In this document: in pieces, positions 50,317-58,988 of the stretch
Numbering within the stretch: position 1 is the stretch's first letter
Layout of the letters: the number at the start of each line of letters is the position of its first letter
The notes under the pieces: model-generated
Seen by the model: only the letters and a program-made list of their open reading frames with translations
Databases searched by the model: none
Told to the model about the DNA's origin: nothing
Program-made: the position numbers and the translations under genes
Origin: Klebsiella indica
Lineage (GTDB): Bacteria; Pseudomonadota; Gammaproteobacteria; Enterobacterales; Enterobacteriaceae
Assembly (NCBI RefSeq): GCF_005860775.1
Contig: NZ_VCHQ01000017.1
Location: 1-64,000 of the forward strand
Direction of reading: 5' to 3'
DNA: 64,000 nt

Positions 50317-51983
50317 AGCTGGCTTACCTGCGCCAGCAACTGCTGCAGCGTTTGCGTACCGTCGGTTTCATTCACCACCAGTTCGATTAGCGTGGCGCCA
50401 GGCTCTCGCCAGGCGGCATCCAGGGCAGATTCCAGCGCCGCCCACCCCGCCGGACGATGGTAAGGCAAACCAAACATCGCCGCCGCATGATCAAAATTGA
50501 TATTCTGCGGCATCAGATAAAACTGGTTTCGCTGCTCCAGCGGCGTCGGCAACAGAGAGAAAATCTGCCCGCCATTATTGTTGATAACAATCAGCACCAT
50601 CGGCGCTGACGCCTGACGCAACAGCGCCAGCGAATTGAGATCATAGAGCGCCGAAAGATCGCCGACGATAGCCAGCGTCGGGCGCGCGCTGGCACGCTGT
50701 ACCCCGGCGGCCGTCGCCAGCAGGCCATCAATTCCGCTGGCTCCGCGATTACTGTAAACCGGATAACCGGCCGGTAGCTGCGACAGCGCATCAATTAACC
50801 GCACCACCAGGCTGTTGCCGACAAATAGCTGACCCTGTTCCGGTAGATAGCGGTGAATCCGTTGCGCCAGCTGCGCCTCGCCGAAATCCGCGCTACTGGC
50901 GACCGCCGCCTGCCACGCCTGACGCGCAAGTTCTGGCACCATGGTCGCCCATTGCGGGCGTTTTTCCGCCGGATGCAGTTCCAGCCAGCGGTCAATGGCG
51001 CAGACCAGGCGACGACCGCGATGCTGTGCCGGGTCCAGACGTCCCGGTAGATTGTCCACCAGCCAGTACTCTTCAGGTTCGCAGGTCGCCTGCCACTGTA
51101 ACACCCGTTTTCCGGTCAGGCTGCTGCCCAACTGGATAATGATTTGCGCCTGCGCCAGTTCAGTAACCGCTTTGCTATTGCCAAGCCACAAGTCGGCACA
51201 GGGCAGCGGCTGCCCGGTTTGTGAGAGCACATCGCCAATCAGCGGCCAGCCGAGGGTTTTCGCCCACTCAGCCACCTTTTTGCCCTCTTCGGCGCTCACT
51301 CGCCCGACTACCACCACACCGCGCTTTTGTCGCCAGAAAAACCAGTCGCGCTGCTTTTCACTTTCCAGATGCAACGACTGGCTCAACCAGGGGTTATCAC
51401 TCTGCCACCATGTCCCCAGTTGCTGCTGCCATTCAACGCCGGTATCGTCCATATCGCCATACAGCGGTTCAGCAAACGGGCAATTAATATGAACGCCGCC
51501 AGTGCGCAGCGCGCCAAGCGCCTGATCGATAGTCGAAACCAGCCAGCGGGCGGGAATATCCGGCGACGGACGAGGCAACGATATCGTCTGCGAGGGATGC
51601 GAGGCAAACATCCCCGGCTGACGAATAGCCTGATTAGCCCCGCAGTCAATTAATTCCGGAGGACGGTCGGCGGTCAATAAAATGAGTTTTTCGCCGGTCA
51701 ATCCGGCCTCGATCAGCGCCGGATAGAGATTAGCCGCCGCAGTGCCGGAAGTGACAATCACCGCCACCGGCTGGCCGCTGGCCTTCGCCAGCCCCAGCGC
51801 CAGATGGCCGAGGCCGCGTTCGTCAAAATGGGTATGGTGAATAAACGCGTGGTTTTCCGCTGCCGCCAGGGTTAACGGTGTCGAGCGCGAACCGGGCGCA
51901 ATACAGATATGCTGCACGCCGTGGCGAATTAACGTTTCCAGGATCACCGCCGCCCAGCGTCGGTTAAATGCGCTTACTGACAT
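50313..51983 (-). CDS. menD: SEPHCHC synthase MenD
   Basis: This 556-residue ThDP-dependent enzyme condenses isochorismate with 2-oxoglutarate. The start at 51983 ([18 protein letters not shown]) matches E. coli; an upstream in-frame start adds six residues. The catalytic Glu region is [38 protein letters not shown]. The ThDP motif begins at [15 protein letters not shown] and runs to [12 protein letters not shown]. In E. coli menF (isochorismate synthase) lies immediately upstream and its product is the substrate of MenD. Here menF is absent and the next upstream gene on this strand is elaA. Confidence 0.97.
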   Translation of the reverse strand: MSVSAFNRRWAAVILETLIRHGVQHICIAPGSRSTPLTLAAAENHAFIHHTHFDERGLGHLALGLAKASGQPVAVIVTSGTAAANLYPALIEAGLTGEKLILLTADRPPELIDCGANQAIRQPGMFASHPSQTISLPRPSPDIPARWLVSTIDQALGALRTGGVHINCPFAEPLYGDMDDTGVEWQQQLGTWWQSDNPWLSQSLHLESEKQRDWFFWRQKRGVVVVGRVSAEEGKKVAEWAKTLGWPLIGDVLSQTGQPLPCADLWLGNSKAVTELAQAQIIIQLGSSLTGKRVLQWQATCEPEEYWLVDNLPGRLDPAQHRGRRLVCAIDRWLELHPAEKRPQWATMVPELARQAWQAAVASSADFGEAQLAQRIHRYLPEQGQLFVGNSLVVRLIDALSQLPAGYPVYSNRGASGIDGLLATAAGVQRASARPTLAIVGDLSALYDLNSLALLRQASAPMVLIVINNNGGQIFSLLPTPLEQRNQFYLMPQNINFDHAAAMFGLPYHRPAGWAALESALDAAWREPGATLIELVVNETDGTQTLQQLLAQVSQL

Positions 51984-52434
51984 GAATTTGTCCAGTATCA
52001 AATATTGAGGCTAAGTATAAATAATGCAAATTATTGCCGTTTTGATATGCATCGTTTTATCTGTGTTTCTGCAAGCAAAACGCACGCACGTTGGCAGCGT
52101 TATGTTCAATTTTCAGCCGCTCTTGCTTCGGTTCAGCCCCGACGAACAATCTCAACGTATATTTATCGCCCCAGCGAACACCAAGAGGCGCAAAAACAAC
52201 AAATGATGGCCTTTAACCCGTATACCCGCCGCAGGTTAAAGGCCACCAAAAGGTAAACGCCGTTGAGAGTGTGGCGGCTGGCGGAAAATCGTCGGCCAGA
52301 CAGCTATATAAACTTTCCGGTAGAGGGAAACAAACAACGCGCAAACCGCCACAGAATAAAGGCCCTATATTATACGGGGTAACACAATGAATAGCAGTAC
52401 CTACAATGAGGAAGCCACGTTTGACTGCGGCTCG
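51984..52434. other. Gap where menF and elaB are missing
   Basis: E. coli has menF and elaB here. I find no remnant of either protein in any frame. A perfect 11-bp inverted repeat GGCCTTTAACC / GGTTAAAGGCC (52208-52218 and 52234-52244) forms a hairpin of unknown role. A promoter-like CCTATATTATACGGGG at about 52365-52380 leads into ATG 52387 with GGGGTAA upstream. That frame (MNSSTYNEEATFDCGS) soon runs antisense through elaA and is probably not a gene. The menD promoter must now lie in this stretch. Confidence 0.6.
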
Positions 52435-52896
52435 TTAGACGGCGACGATTTCACGCGCCATGCCGATATGTTCGATGCCGTCCTCATCGTAAACCTCAGT
52501 AACCGGTACAAAACCAAAGCTGGCGTAGAATTTTTGCAGGTGGGCCTGAGCCCCCAGATAAATCGCCTTTTGCGGCCAGTGCTGGCGGCAACAGGCCAGC
52601 GCCAGTTCCATCAACTGATAGCCGAGATTCTGGCCGCGCGCCGCCGGGCTGACGATCACCCGGCCAATCACCACTGGTTCAAACTCATCATCGCTCTTGA
52701 GAATGCGCGCGTAGGCCACCAGTTCGCCGTCGCGCCAGCCGAGAAGATGACGGTTTTCTCCCACCAGATCGTCGCCATCGACATCCAGATAAGCGCAGTT
52801 TTGTTCGACAACGAACACCGTACAGCGTAGCTTCAACACAGCATAGAGCTGTGGAACGGTCAGTTCAGCGTGGTGTAGATCCTGCCATATCATCAT
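52435..52896 (-). CDS. elaA: ElaA, GNAT-family acetyltransferase
   Basis: This 153-residue GNAT-fold protein equals the E. coli ElaA length. The acetyl-CoA-binding region reads VVIGRVIVSPAARGQNLGYQLMELAL, with the RGxxxGxxL-like pyrophosphate loop. LGAQAHLQKFYASFGFVPVTEVYDEDGIEHIGMARE is the typical C-terminal block. The substrate is unknown. Two adjacent ATG codons (52896 and 52893) could both serve as start; AGGA lies 7 bp before the first. Confidence 0.95.
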   Translation of the reverse strand: MMIWQDLHHAELTVPQLYAVLKLRCTVFVVEQNCAYLDVDGDDLVGENRHLLGWRDGELVAYARILKSDDEFEPVVIGRVIVSPAARGQNLGYQLMELALACCRQHWPQKAIYLGAQAHLQKFYASFGFVPVTEVYDEDGIEHIGMAREIVAV

Positions 52897-53012
52897 TTAT
52901 CGTTCCTTACTTGATATCGTTTCACCCGGACACTCCGCAACCAACGCACATGCAACCTGAATAATGGCAGGTATACTCTGTTTTTTGACTCTCGCCCTAA
53001 GGACACCGGACG

Positions 53013-53933
53013 ATGGAATTACTATTTTTGGGAACATCCGCTGGCGTGCCCACCCGTACACGTAATATGACGTCTATGGTGCTGAATTTGCAACAGCCGA
53101 CAACGGCTGAGATGTGGCTGTTCGACTGCGGAGAAGGAACTCAGCATCAGTTTCTGCATACCCCTTATCATCCTGGCAAACTGAATAAGATTTTTATCAC
53201 CCATTTACATGGCGACCATCTGTTCGGCCTCCCCGGTCTGCTTTGTAGCCGCTCGATGCAGGGAAATTCGCTGCCGCTGACGTTGTACGGGCCTGAGGGG
53301 CTGAAAGAGTTTGTGGAAACCACGCTACGTCTTAGCGGTTCATGGACCGATTATCCGCTTACCGTTGTCGAAGTTGAGAAAGGCGTGGTTTTTGATGAAG
53401 CAGGCTACCGGGTTACTGCCTGGCCGCTAAACCATCCGGTTGAGTGCTACGGCTATCGTATCGAGCAGCACGATAAGCCAGGCACGCTTGATGCCGCCAG
53501 GCTTATCGCCGATGGCATGCCCCCCGGCCCGATGTTTCAGCGTTTAAAACAGGGATTAACGGTTGAACTGGCAGATGGCAGGGTCATTGACGGCAGCCGC
53601 TATCTCGGTCCGGCCACGCCGGGTAAAAAGCTGGCGATTTTCGGCGATACCGCTCCCTGCACAGAAGCGCTGGCGCTGGCGCGCGGCGTGGACGTCATGG
53701 TTCATGAGGTCACCCTCGAACAGGCGATGGCGGAAAAGGCTAACAGCCGCGGGCATTCATCCAGCCAGCAAACGGCTGCGCTGGCACGAGATGCGGGCGT
53801 CGGTACGCTTATCGCCACGCATTTCAGCTCGCGCTATGACGCCGAGGGCTGTCAGCGCCTGCTGGCTGAGTGTCGGGAAGTCTTCCCGTCCACCCTACTG
53901 GCGGAAGATTTTCTGACCTATACCGTGGAATAG
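53013..53933 (+). CDS. rbn: Ribonuclease BN (RNase Z family)
   Basis: This 306-residue metallo-beta-lactamase-fold nuclease processes tRNA 3' ends. The zinc-binding motif is [16 protein letters not shown], with further ligands in [20 protein letters not shown] and the C-terminal [12 protein letters not shown]. The RNase Z-type start [18 protein letters not shown] is intact. The last codons fall in a 9-bp tandem repeat. In E. coli the region after rbn leads to elaD and yfb genes. Here an accessory block (repeat, MITE, fimbriae) follows instead. Confidence 0.97.
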   Translation: MELLFLGTSAGVPTRTRNMTSMVLNLQQPTTAEMWLFDCGEGTQHQFLHTPYHPGKLNKIFITHLHGDHLFGLPGLLCSRSMQGNSLPLTLYGPEGLKEFVETTLRLSGSWTDYPLTVVEVEKGVVFDEAGYRVTAWPLNHPVECYGYRIEQHDKPGTLDAARLIADGMPPGPMFQRLKQGLTVELADGRVIDGSRYLGPATPGKKLAIFGDTAPCTEALALARGVDVMVHEVTLEQAMAEKANSRGHSSSQQTAALARDAGVGTLIATHFSSRYDAEGCQRLLAECREVFPSTLLAEDFLTYTVE

Positions 53934-53959
53934 TGGAAATAGAGGAAATAGTGGAATAA
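53925..53959 (+). repeat. 9-bp tandem repeat across the rbn stop codon
   Basis: About four copies of a G(T/A)GGAA(A)TA unit (GTGGAATA, GTGGAAATA, GAGGAAATA, GTGGAATAA) run in tandem. The rbn stop TAG falls within the first unit, so later units are non-coding. Confidence 0.7.
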
Positions 53960-54099
53960 AAACGGGAATAACGCGGCGACGCCGGGAACCCCACAGCCAG
54001 CGGCTGAGGTGCGCAGCGCCCACAAGAACGAGGCCCGGGGATGTGGGCCTAATGCTTGTCAGTTAAGAGTTGTCAGTTGCGTTTATGGCTGGCTGAGTG

Positions 54100-54631
54100 G
54101 TTCTGTTAATCGGTGGTTTAAACGAAAATCTGATTCGGTTGATTCACTAACTGAGCTGATACGGGCTGAAATATAAAGGATATAATTTTTTTATGACTTT
54201 CAGCCTCTGAAAAGCCACTGACGAATAACGGACTCACCGCATGGGGGTTGGGCGCATCAAGGAAACCTGGCGAGAACGCAGGCGCGCATCCAGGACTGGC
54301 CGCCAGGACGGCGGCCAGAGGGCGGGTCGAGACAGGGACGTCGAGTCCCGCCCGGTCCGCCAGATGAAGCCGGAGTGGAGCGGACCGCGCAGCGGCAGGT
54401 TTTCAGCGCCATGCCGGGGGTGCAGGGGGACGGGCGAAACGTCCCCCTGCCCGTTCACACGCTGTGGATATAACGACTATCCGCGTATTTATCGTGAACG
54501 GAACAGACCACGGAATCTGAATGGGCGAAAATGAAAAATGCGCCATATTCGCCATAACCACCAATAATGCGATTGCCGCTGACAAATAAAACAAAAGACA
54601 ACACCGATGATTGGCTTAAGTGAACGGCATT
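54100..54631. repeat. Right copy of multicopy repeat with core inverted relative to the left copy
   Basis: The core at 54109-54565 is 457 bp, exactly the length of the left copy, and is bounded by ATCGGTGGTT (54109-54118) and AACCACCAAT (54556-54565, one mismatch). The left flank GTTCTGTTA (54100-54108) matches 1-9 in direct orientation at 8 of 9 bases. The 66-bp right flank (54566-54631) matches 467-532 directly at roughly nine in ten bases. The core itself matches only as reverse complement. A 22-codon frame beginning MGENEKC (54521-54589) immediately follows the stop of a VDITTIRVFIVNGTDHGI reading and runs out across the boundary 10-mer. The same four hairpins occur as in the left copy. 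Confidence 0.85.
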
Positions 54632-54696
54632 AGGGGATGTGGGTCGGGCTATTACCAACGCACCTGCAACCTCAAGTATGGCGGCTATAGATATTA

Positions 54697-54843
54697 AGAG
54701 CCTATCCCACCAGGCGTTATTGGCACAGACAGTTTGAACACGGCCAGCGCGGAAGAACCGGAGCGTACACCTAGTACGTGAGGATTCTGAGCACTGCCCA
54801 GGTTCAAAATGACAAGCAAAATAGTCCTAATGAGATAGGCTCT
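54697..54843. mobile_element. 147-bp MITE-like element with terminal inverted repeats
   Basis: The ends AGAGCCTATC (54697-54706) and GATAGGCTCT (54834-54843) are perfect inverted repeats, and the next bases are also partly symmetric (CCAC / ATGA). The interior contains the motif GGAGCGTACACCTAGTACGTGAGGATT and no reading frame. The sequence type is familiar to me as a dispersed enterobacterial intergenic repeat, but I cannot name it. It ends 4 bp from the last fimbrial gene stop and may now act as the operon's terminator or mRNA end. No clear target-site duplication was found. Confidence 0.75.
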
Positions 54844-54847
54844 AAAG

Positions 54848-55357
54848 TTACTGCCAGGTGAATGTCAGCTGTACTACAGACTCAAATCTACCGGCCGTCA
54901 CCGCCCCCTGGGTTGAATATAAGCGTGCCGCCAGCGGAAAGACGCCCGTCGCGTTGCCACTGTTAATATCAATCGTCATCTGGTCCTGATTTTTGTAGGT
55001 TATCGTATGCCCGGCGTTGGTTACTTGCAGCGCAATATTCTGCGCCGGATTACTGGCCGCCTGATTGGCGAAATGCGTGGCATCATCGCTATCCGTTATG
55101 CCGTCAAACTTCACCGTCGCTTTTGTTGTTCCTGGCGGGCAGTTTTCCACCTTCAGATTAAATGTTTTCCATTCTGAAGCGGTACCGGGCGTCTGAAAAT
55201 CACTTTTCAGAAACGTACCAAAATCCACCTCCTGATATTTTGTGTCGGTGCTCACATTACAGGGAAGAAAATAAATATTACCTTTCACATACAGGGGGAC
55301 GCCTCCCCATGATGCACAAACAGGTAGTAACAATGCCAGCCATAGCGCCTTTTTCAT
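54848..55357 (-). CDS. Minor fimbrial subunit (fifth gene of operon)
   Basis: This 169-residue pilin-like protein has a signal peptide (MKKALWLALLLPVCASWGG). It shows the cysteine pair (NIYFLPCNVSTDT and VENCPPGTTKATVKF) and C-terminal beta-zipper pattern (AVTAGRFESVVQLTFTWQ, penultimate aromatic) of chaperone-usher subunits. The GTTKATVKFDG segment is typical of type 1-like minor pilins. Its position last in the operon and next to the adhesin suggests an adaptor or terminator role. I cannot assign it to a named fimbria. Confidence 0.88.
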   Translation of the reverse strand: MKKALWLALLLPVCASWGGVPLYVKGNIYFLPCNVSTDTKYQEVDFGTFLKSDFQTPGTASEWKTFNLKVENCPPGTTKATVKFDGITDSDDATHFANQAASNPAQNIALQVTNAGHTITYKNQDQMTIDINSGNATGVFPLAARLYSTQGAVTAGRFESVVQLTFTWQ

Positions 55358-55369
55358 TATTTGCTCCTG

Positions 55370-56389
55370 TTATTGAATTTCAGCCTGAATGGTTGCCGTG
55401 GCCGTAAATCCGCCGCCTGCGGGCAAATTGCCGGTAGTATTAATCGGATAGATTTTCATGGTTGTTTCGCCGATCTGGGCAGAGTAGTTCATATTGACCG
55501 GTAACAATCCTGAAAGAACAGGGATTTTGGTTCCGGTAATATTTTCGATCCGTACGCCAATGTCATTATTGCTGGTGGCCAGCGCAGAGTTGTCATGGTT
55601 ATCCGCTGCCCCCTGAAATGAAAGGGCGATTTTTACCTTGTTGGAAATATTGGTACAGGCCAGCGTCATATTTACCGTATGCGGAGTGAAACCCGTCGGC
55701 ATCTGGCCCGCTGTTTTAAAGTTGTTGGCCGCAATATCGCCAAAATCGACGTGAATCGGCTGACCGGTATTAATTTCACAGGATTGCGGTACCGTCACCG
55801 TACCGCTCATTGATATCTGCGTCATTGGAATCGAGCTATAGCTTCCCGATTTCGTCGAACCGTAAACATTAAGAACAACCGTCTGAGGGATCGTCACCTG
55901 GCCGACAAAAGGTCGGGTAAAATAGAGTGATATATATCCTCGCGAGCCGGCATCAAAATATGTACCATTTGCACCACATACAATAACATCAAAACCCTGA
56001 TTATTAACCGGGGTAGGAAAAAATTGATTTTGATACCCCGCTAAATATATCTCGCTGGCAATTTCGAGGTATTCATTAAGTCGATAGAAATTGAGTCCGT
56101 TGCGGGTCTGGGTCTGAGTCAGGCCCGGTATCGTCGCTTTAACCCGCAGAGTAGCGGAATATTTGCAATCACATGTTGTCAGGTATGTTCCCCCGGTATT
56201 CCACCCGTACAAACGGTTAAACAACCTGCCGGCCTGATTTTGCAAAGGGTCGGTGAACGTTTGAACAAACGAAAAGCTGTCCTGAAATGGAGCACCGCTA
56301 TTATTCTGGCACCAGCCATTTCCCGCCATCGCCTGCGGCGATATCATCAGCGCCGCCAGACCCGCCAATATTCCTGAAAATCGTTTCAT
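55370..56389 (-). CDS. Putative fimbrial tip adhesin
   Basis: This 339-residue two-domain protein has a signal peptide (MKRFSGILAGLAALMISPQAMAG). The start at 56389 is chosen because the signal sequence begins there; the frame is open 15 codons upstream into the usher. Residues 24-190 form an unassigned, aromatic-rich N-terminal domain with Cys residues (WCQNNSG, TTCDCKYS, VIVCGANG). The C-terminal 150 residues are a pilin domain (SGTVTVPQSCEINTGQPIHVDFGDI and NMTLACTN). This lectin-plus-pilin layout is that of FimH-like tip adhesins. The receptor cannot be predicted. Confidence 0.85.
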   Translation of the reverse strand: MKRFSGILAGLAALMISPQAMAGNGWCQNNSGAPFQDSFSFVQTFTDPLQNQAGRLFNRLYGWNTGGTYLTTCDCKYSATLRVKATIPGLTQTQTRNGLNFYRLNEYLEIASEIYLAGYQNQFFPTPVNNQGFDVIVCGANGTYFDAGSRGYISLYFTRPFVGQVTIPQTVVLNVYGSTKSGSYSSIPMTQISMSGTVTVPQSCEINTGQPIHVDFGDIAANNFKTAGQMPTGFTPHTVNMTLACTNISNKVKIALSFQGAADNHDNSALATSNNDIGVRIENITGTKIPVLSGLLPVNMNYSAQIGETTMKIYPINTTGNLPAGGGFTATATIQAEIQ

Positions 56390-56408
56390 TGTCTCTGCAT
56401 CCTTTCGA

Positions 56409-58958
56409 TTAGCGGCATAGCCCCTGGGCGACAATAATACCGGTTAGGGTTTTGCCTGACGGCAACGCATACGGGACCCGACAGCGCTCTTGTGCGCCAG
56501 CCCCCCATTTCACATTAAGTTCGCCATCAGGTGCCAGCCCGGTCAGATAGACCTGCCCGCCATCACCAACGATAAAAGCTTGCGCTGGTGCTGCGGCACC
56601 TGTCACGCTTACCATTGCGCCAAAAGGCAAGGGCTGACCATTCTCCCGGCGTATCGTCATCAGCACCCGATTGCCTACGCTGGTAACATAATTTGCGCGA
56701 ACCACCGCGCCGCGAGTCGGCACCACCGTCTGGGTGGTTAACGCAAGCTCGACATCATCCGGCATGGTGCTGGTATCAAGGGTCAGCGTATTTTTGCGAT
56801 AAGGCGAGGCGTAAGGCACCACGGTATAGCCGCGCCAGTCGGTCCTGACGCCGGTCTGGTTGTTTACGCCGACGCCCGCGGCGCCAGGGGCCTTAATTAA
56901 AGCCACCGTTTCGCCAAAAGGCTGGCCCAGCGTCAGGCCGTTTTCATGTACCAGTACCCCGCCGCGCAGGGAGTAGTTCAGGCGATGGTTGTATTTGTCA
57001 TGGCTGTAGCCGCCGGTCAGTTCAGCATAGGTTGCGCGCCAGTCCGCGTTGATGCTGCCGCTCTCGCCTCTTCCCTGGCTGGTATAGCCTTCCTGCACGC
57101 TCCAGCTCAGGTTATTACGCTCCAGCAGCGTGCCGGACAGCCCCAGCGTATTGCTGGTAGAACCATTTTTGCTGCTGTTCAACGCGTAATTTGCATAAAC
57201 TGGCTTAGGTAGCCATTCACCGAGCGGTACGCTAATACTGAGCGCGAACAGATGATCTTCGTCATTACGTTTTCCGCTACTCCGATCGGTGGTATTGCGG
57301 TTATAGCTGTAGTTCAGGCTATAGCTAATACCACGCCAGCTATTGTTGTAACTGACGCCAACGGATTCCATCGTACGCCCGGTGGACCAGTAATCCTCAT
57401 GGACATAGCTCAGCGACAGCGACCCTATTTCGTCGCCGAGGCTCTGGCTGAGCGTCGCTTCTCCGCGGTTACGCCGCCGTTCGCTCGAAGCGCTATCGCG
57501 ATTATCCTGATAGGTATTCAGTACCTCCTGCATATCCCAGTAGCCACTGGTCGCATAGCGATATCCCGCCAGCGTCACGTTGGTTCCCATGCCCGGCAGA
57601 TCCTTGCTATAGCGGACCCGTAGCGACTGCCCGCTCTCCCGGTCTTGATTCCGCTGCTTCGACCACGCCTGGGTGACATCCGCTGAGACGGCGCCGATCG
57701 CGCCGAGGTTTTTCCCCATCCCCAGCGCCAGCGCCTGATATTTGCGGCTAAATTGCCCCCCACCGTAAAGGGTCGCTCCCCAGGGCAGACCGTAAATCGC
57801 CGTGGCCTGGCTTAGAGGCGTCTGATCAATGCTATTGTCATAGGCGCGGTATACGCCGGAGGTAAGGCTGTATTTCAGACGGCCTTCACGCTGAAGTACG
57901 GGAAGCGATGCATAGGGCACCACCAGGTGCTGCTCGCTGCCATCAGACTCTTTGATGGTGACCGATAAATCGCCCGAGCCGCCGGTTGGATACATATCGG
58001 TGATTTCAAACGTGCCGGGAGAGACGTAGGACTGGTAAATCTCATAGCCGTTCTGACGAATCGTGACCTGGGCATTCGTCCGGGCGATGCCACGAACGAC
58101 AGGCGCATATCCGCGCAGGCTTTCCGGTAGCATATCGTCATCGGACGCGAGCATCGCCCCACGGAAAGGAATGCCTTCGAAAACATCGGCATCGGTGTTG
58201 CTGTCACCCAGCGTCAACACGCCTTTCAGAGCGGTAATATTGCGCTGCGCATAGGTATAAACCGTATCCCAACTGCTATGTGACACCTCGCCGCTGCTGC
58301 TGCGGTTCCACGTCGTGTAATTGCGTAAACGCCACGGCCCGATATTGATGCCGGGACGCAGATTAACGTACTGGCTGTCGCTGTCGGGCGTATGATCTTT
58401 ACGCGACCAGTTATTCGCCCCGCTCAAAGAGTAATTCAGCAGGAGCGCCATCACCCCGTCATCCCACCGTTTCGGATCGACCCATCCCCGCGCGGCGCTG
58501 GCAACCGCCGCCTGAGGGAAGCTTAATAACAGGCGCTGCTGGCTAAAACGGAAATCGGCTTTTGCCTGCGGTATTACGCCCAAATCCGCACAGTCCGCCG
58601 ATTTGCGGCCCAGTTCAGGAAACTGCGCAACGCGCACACCCCACACGGCAAGCTCCTCAACGTTCAAACAGGGCTGCAATTCGATTGCTCCCTGAGCGTC
58701 GCGCTGTTGAAAAGCCACGTCCCGGGTATCCATAAAGACATTGTTGAGGTAAATATCTACCCGGTAGGTTCCCGGCTGCTGCCCTCCAACACGCTCATAG
58801 GCCGATAGATCCGTGATGCCCGTCTGCGGGCCGTCTATTTCCAGCAAGGCCGGGTTAAATACATCCCGCGCCAGCGCATCATCACACCACGGTAGTAAAG
58901 CAACGACCAGAGCTACAGCTATCTGATTTAGCTGCCATTTATTATGGTTATTTGTCAT
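56409..58958 (-). CDS. Fimbrial outer-membrane usher
   Basis: This 849-residue usher is of normal length. The N-terminal chaperone-binding domain starts RDVFNPALLEIDGPQTGITDLSAYERVGGQQPGTYRVDIYLN, with the conserved NxxLLE and the following CLN/CADL cysteine region. The 24-strand barrel with its plug domain follows (VVRGIARTNAQVTIRQNGYEIYQSYVSPGTFEITDMYPTGGSGDLSVTIKESDG). The C-terminal domains end with a Cys pair (RCRVPYALP and VAQGLCR). It appears intact. It lies 20 bp before the adhesin start and 30 bp after the chaperone. Confidence 0.95.
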   Translation of the reverse strand: MTNNHNKWQLNQIAVALVVALLPWCDDALARDVFNPALLEIDGPQTGITDLSAYERVGGQQPGTYRVDIYLNNVFMDTRDVAFQQRDAQGAIELQPCLNVEELAVWGVRVAQFPELGRKSADCADLGVIPQAKADFRFSQQRLLLSFPQAAVASAARGWVDPKRWDDGVMALLLNYSLSGANNWSRKDHTPDSDSQYVNLRPGINIGPWRLRNYTTWNRSSSGEVSHSSWDTVYTYAQRNITALKGVLTLGDSNTDADVFEGIPFRGAMLASDDDMLPESLRGYAPVVRGIARTNAQVTIRQNGYEIYQSYVSPGTFEITDMYPTGGSGDLSVTIKESDGSEQHLVVPYASLPVLQREGRLKYSLTSGVYRAYDNSIDQTPLSQATAIYGLPWGATLYGGGQFSRKYQALALGMGKNLGAIGAVSADVTQAWSKQRNQDRESGQSLRVRYSKDLPGMGTNVTLAGYRYATSGYWDMQEVLNTYQDNRDSASSERRRNRGEATLSQSLGDEIGSLSLSYVHEDYWSTGRTMESVGVSYNNSWRGISYSLNYSYNRNTTDRSSGKRNDEDHLFALSISVPLGEWLPKPVYANYALNSSKNGSTSNTLGLSGTLLERNNLSWSVQEGYTSQGRGESGSINADWRATYAELTGGYSHDKYNHRLNYSLRGGVLVHENGLTLGQPFGETVALIKAPGAAGVGVNNQTGVRTDWRGYTVVPYASPYRKNTLTLDTSTMPDDVELALTTQTVVPTRGAVVRANYVTSVGNRVLMTIRRENGQPLPFGAMVSVTGAAAPAQAFIVGDGGQVYLTGLAPDGELNVKWGAGAQERCRVPYALPSGKTLTGIIVAQGLCR

Positions 58959-58988
58959 TCTCTCTGGAACTCCCTGGCCTGACGGCCT

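Noticed and set aside
52387-52830. 147-codon frame beginning MNSSTYNEEATFDCGS
   Set aside because: It has a plausible promoter and ribosome binding site, but after 16 codons it runs antisense through elaA to its end, with no recognisable family. A truncated gene cannot be excluded.
1-54631. A 54-kb chromosomal inversion between the two repeat copies
   Set aside because: The cores are inverted relative to each other and could recombine, but gene order and orientation from mqo through rbn to nuoN match E. coli, so no net inversion of this segment is seen. The co-oriented flanks also point to local core inversion.
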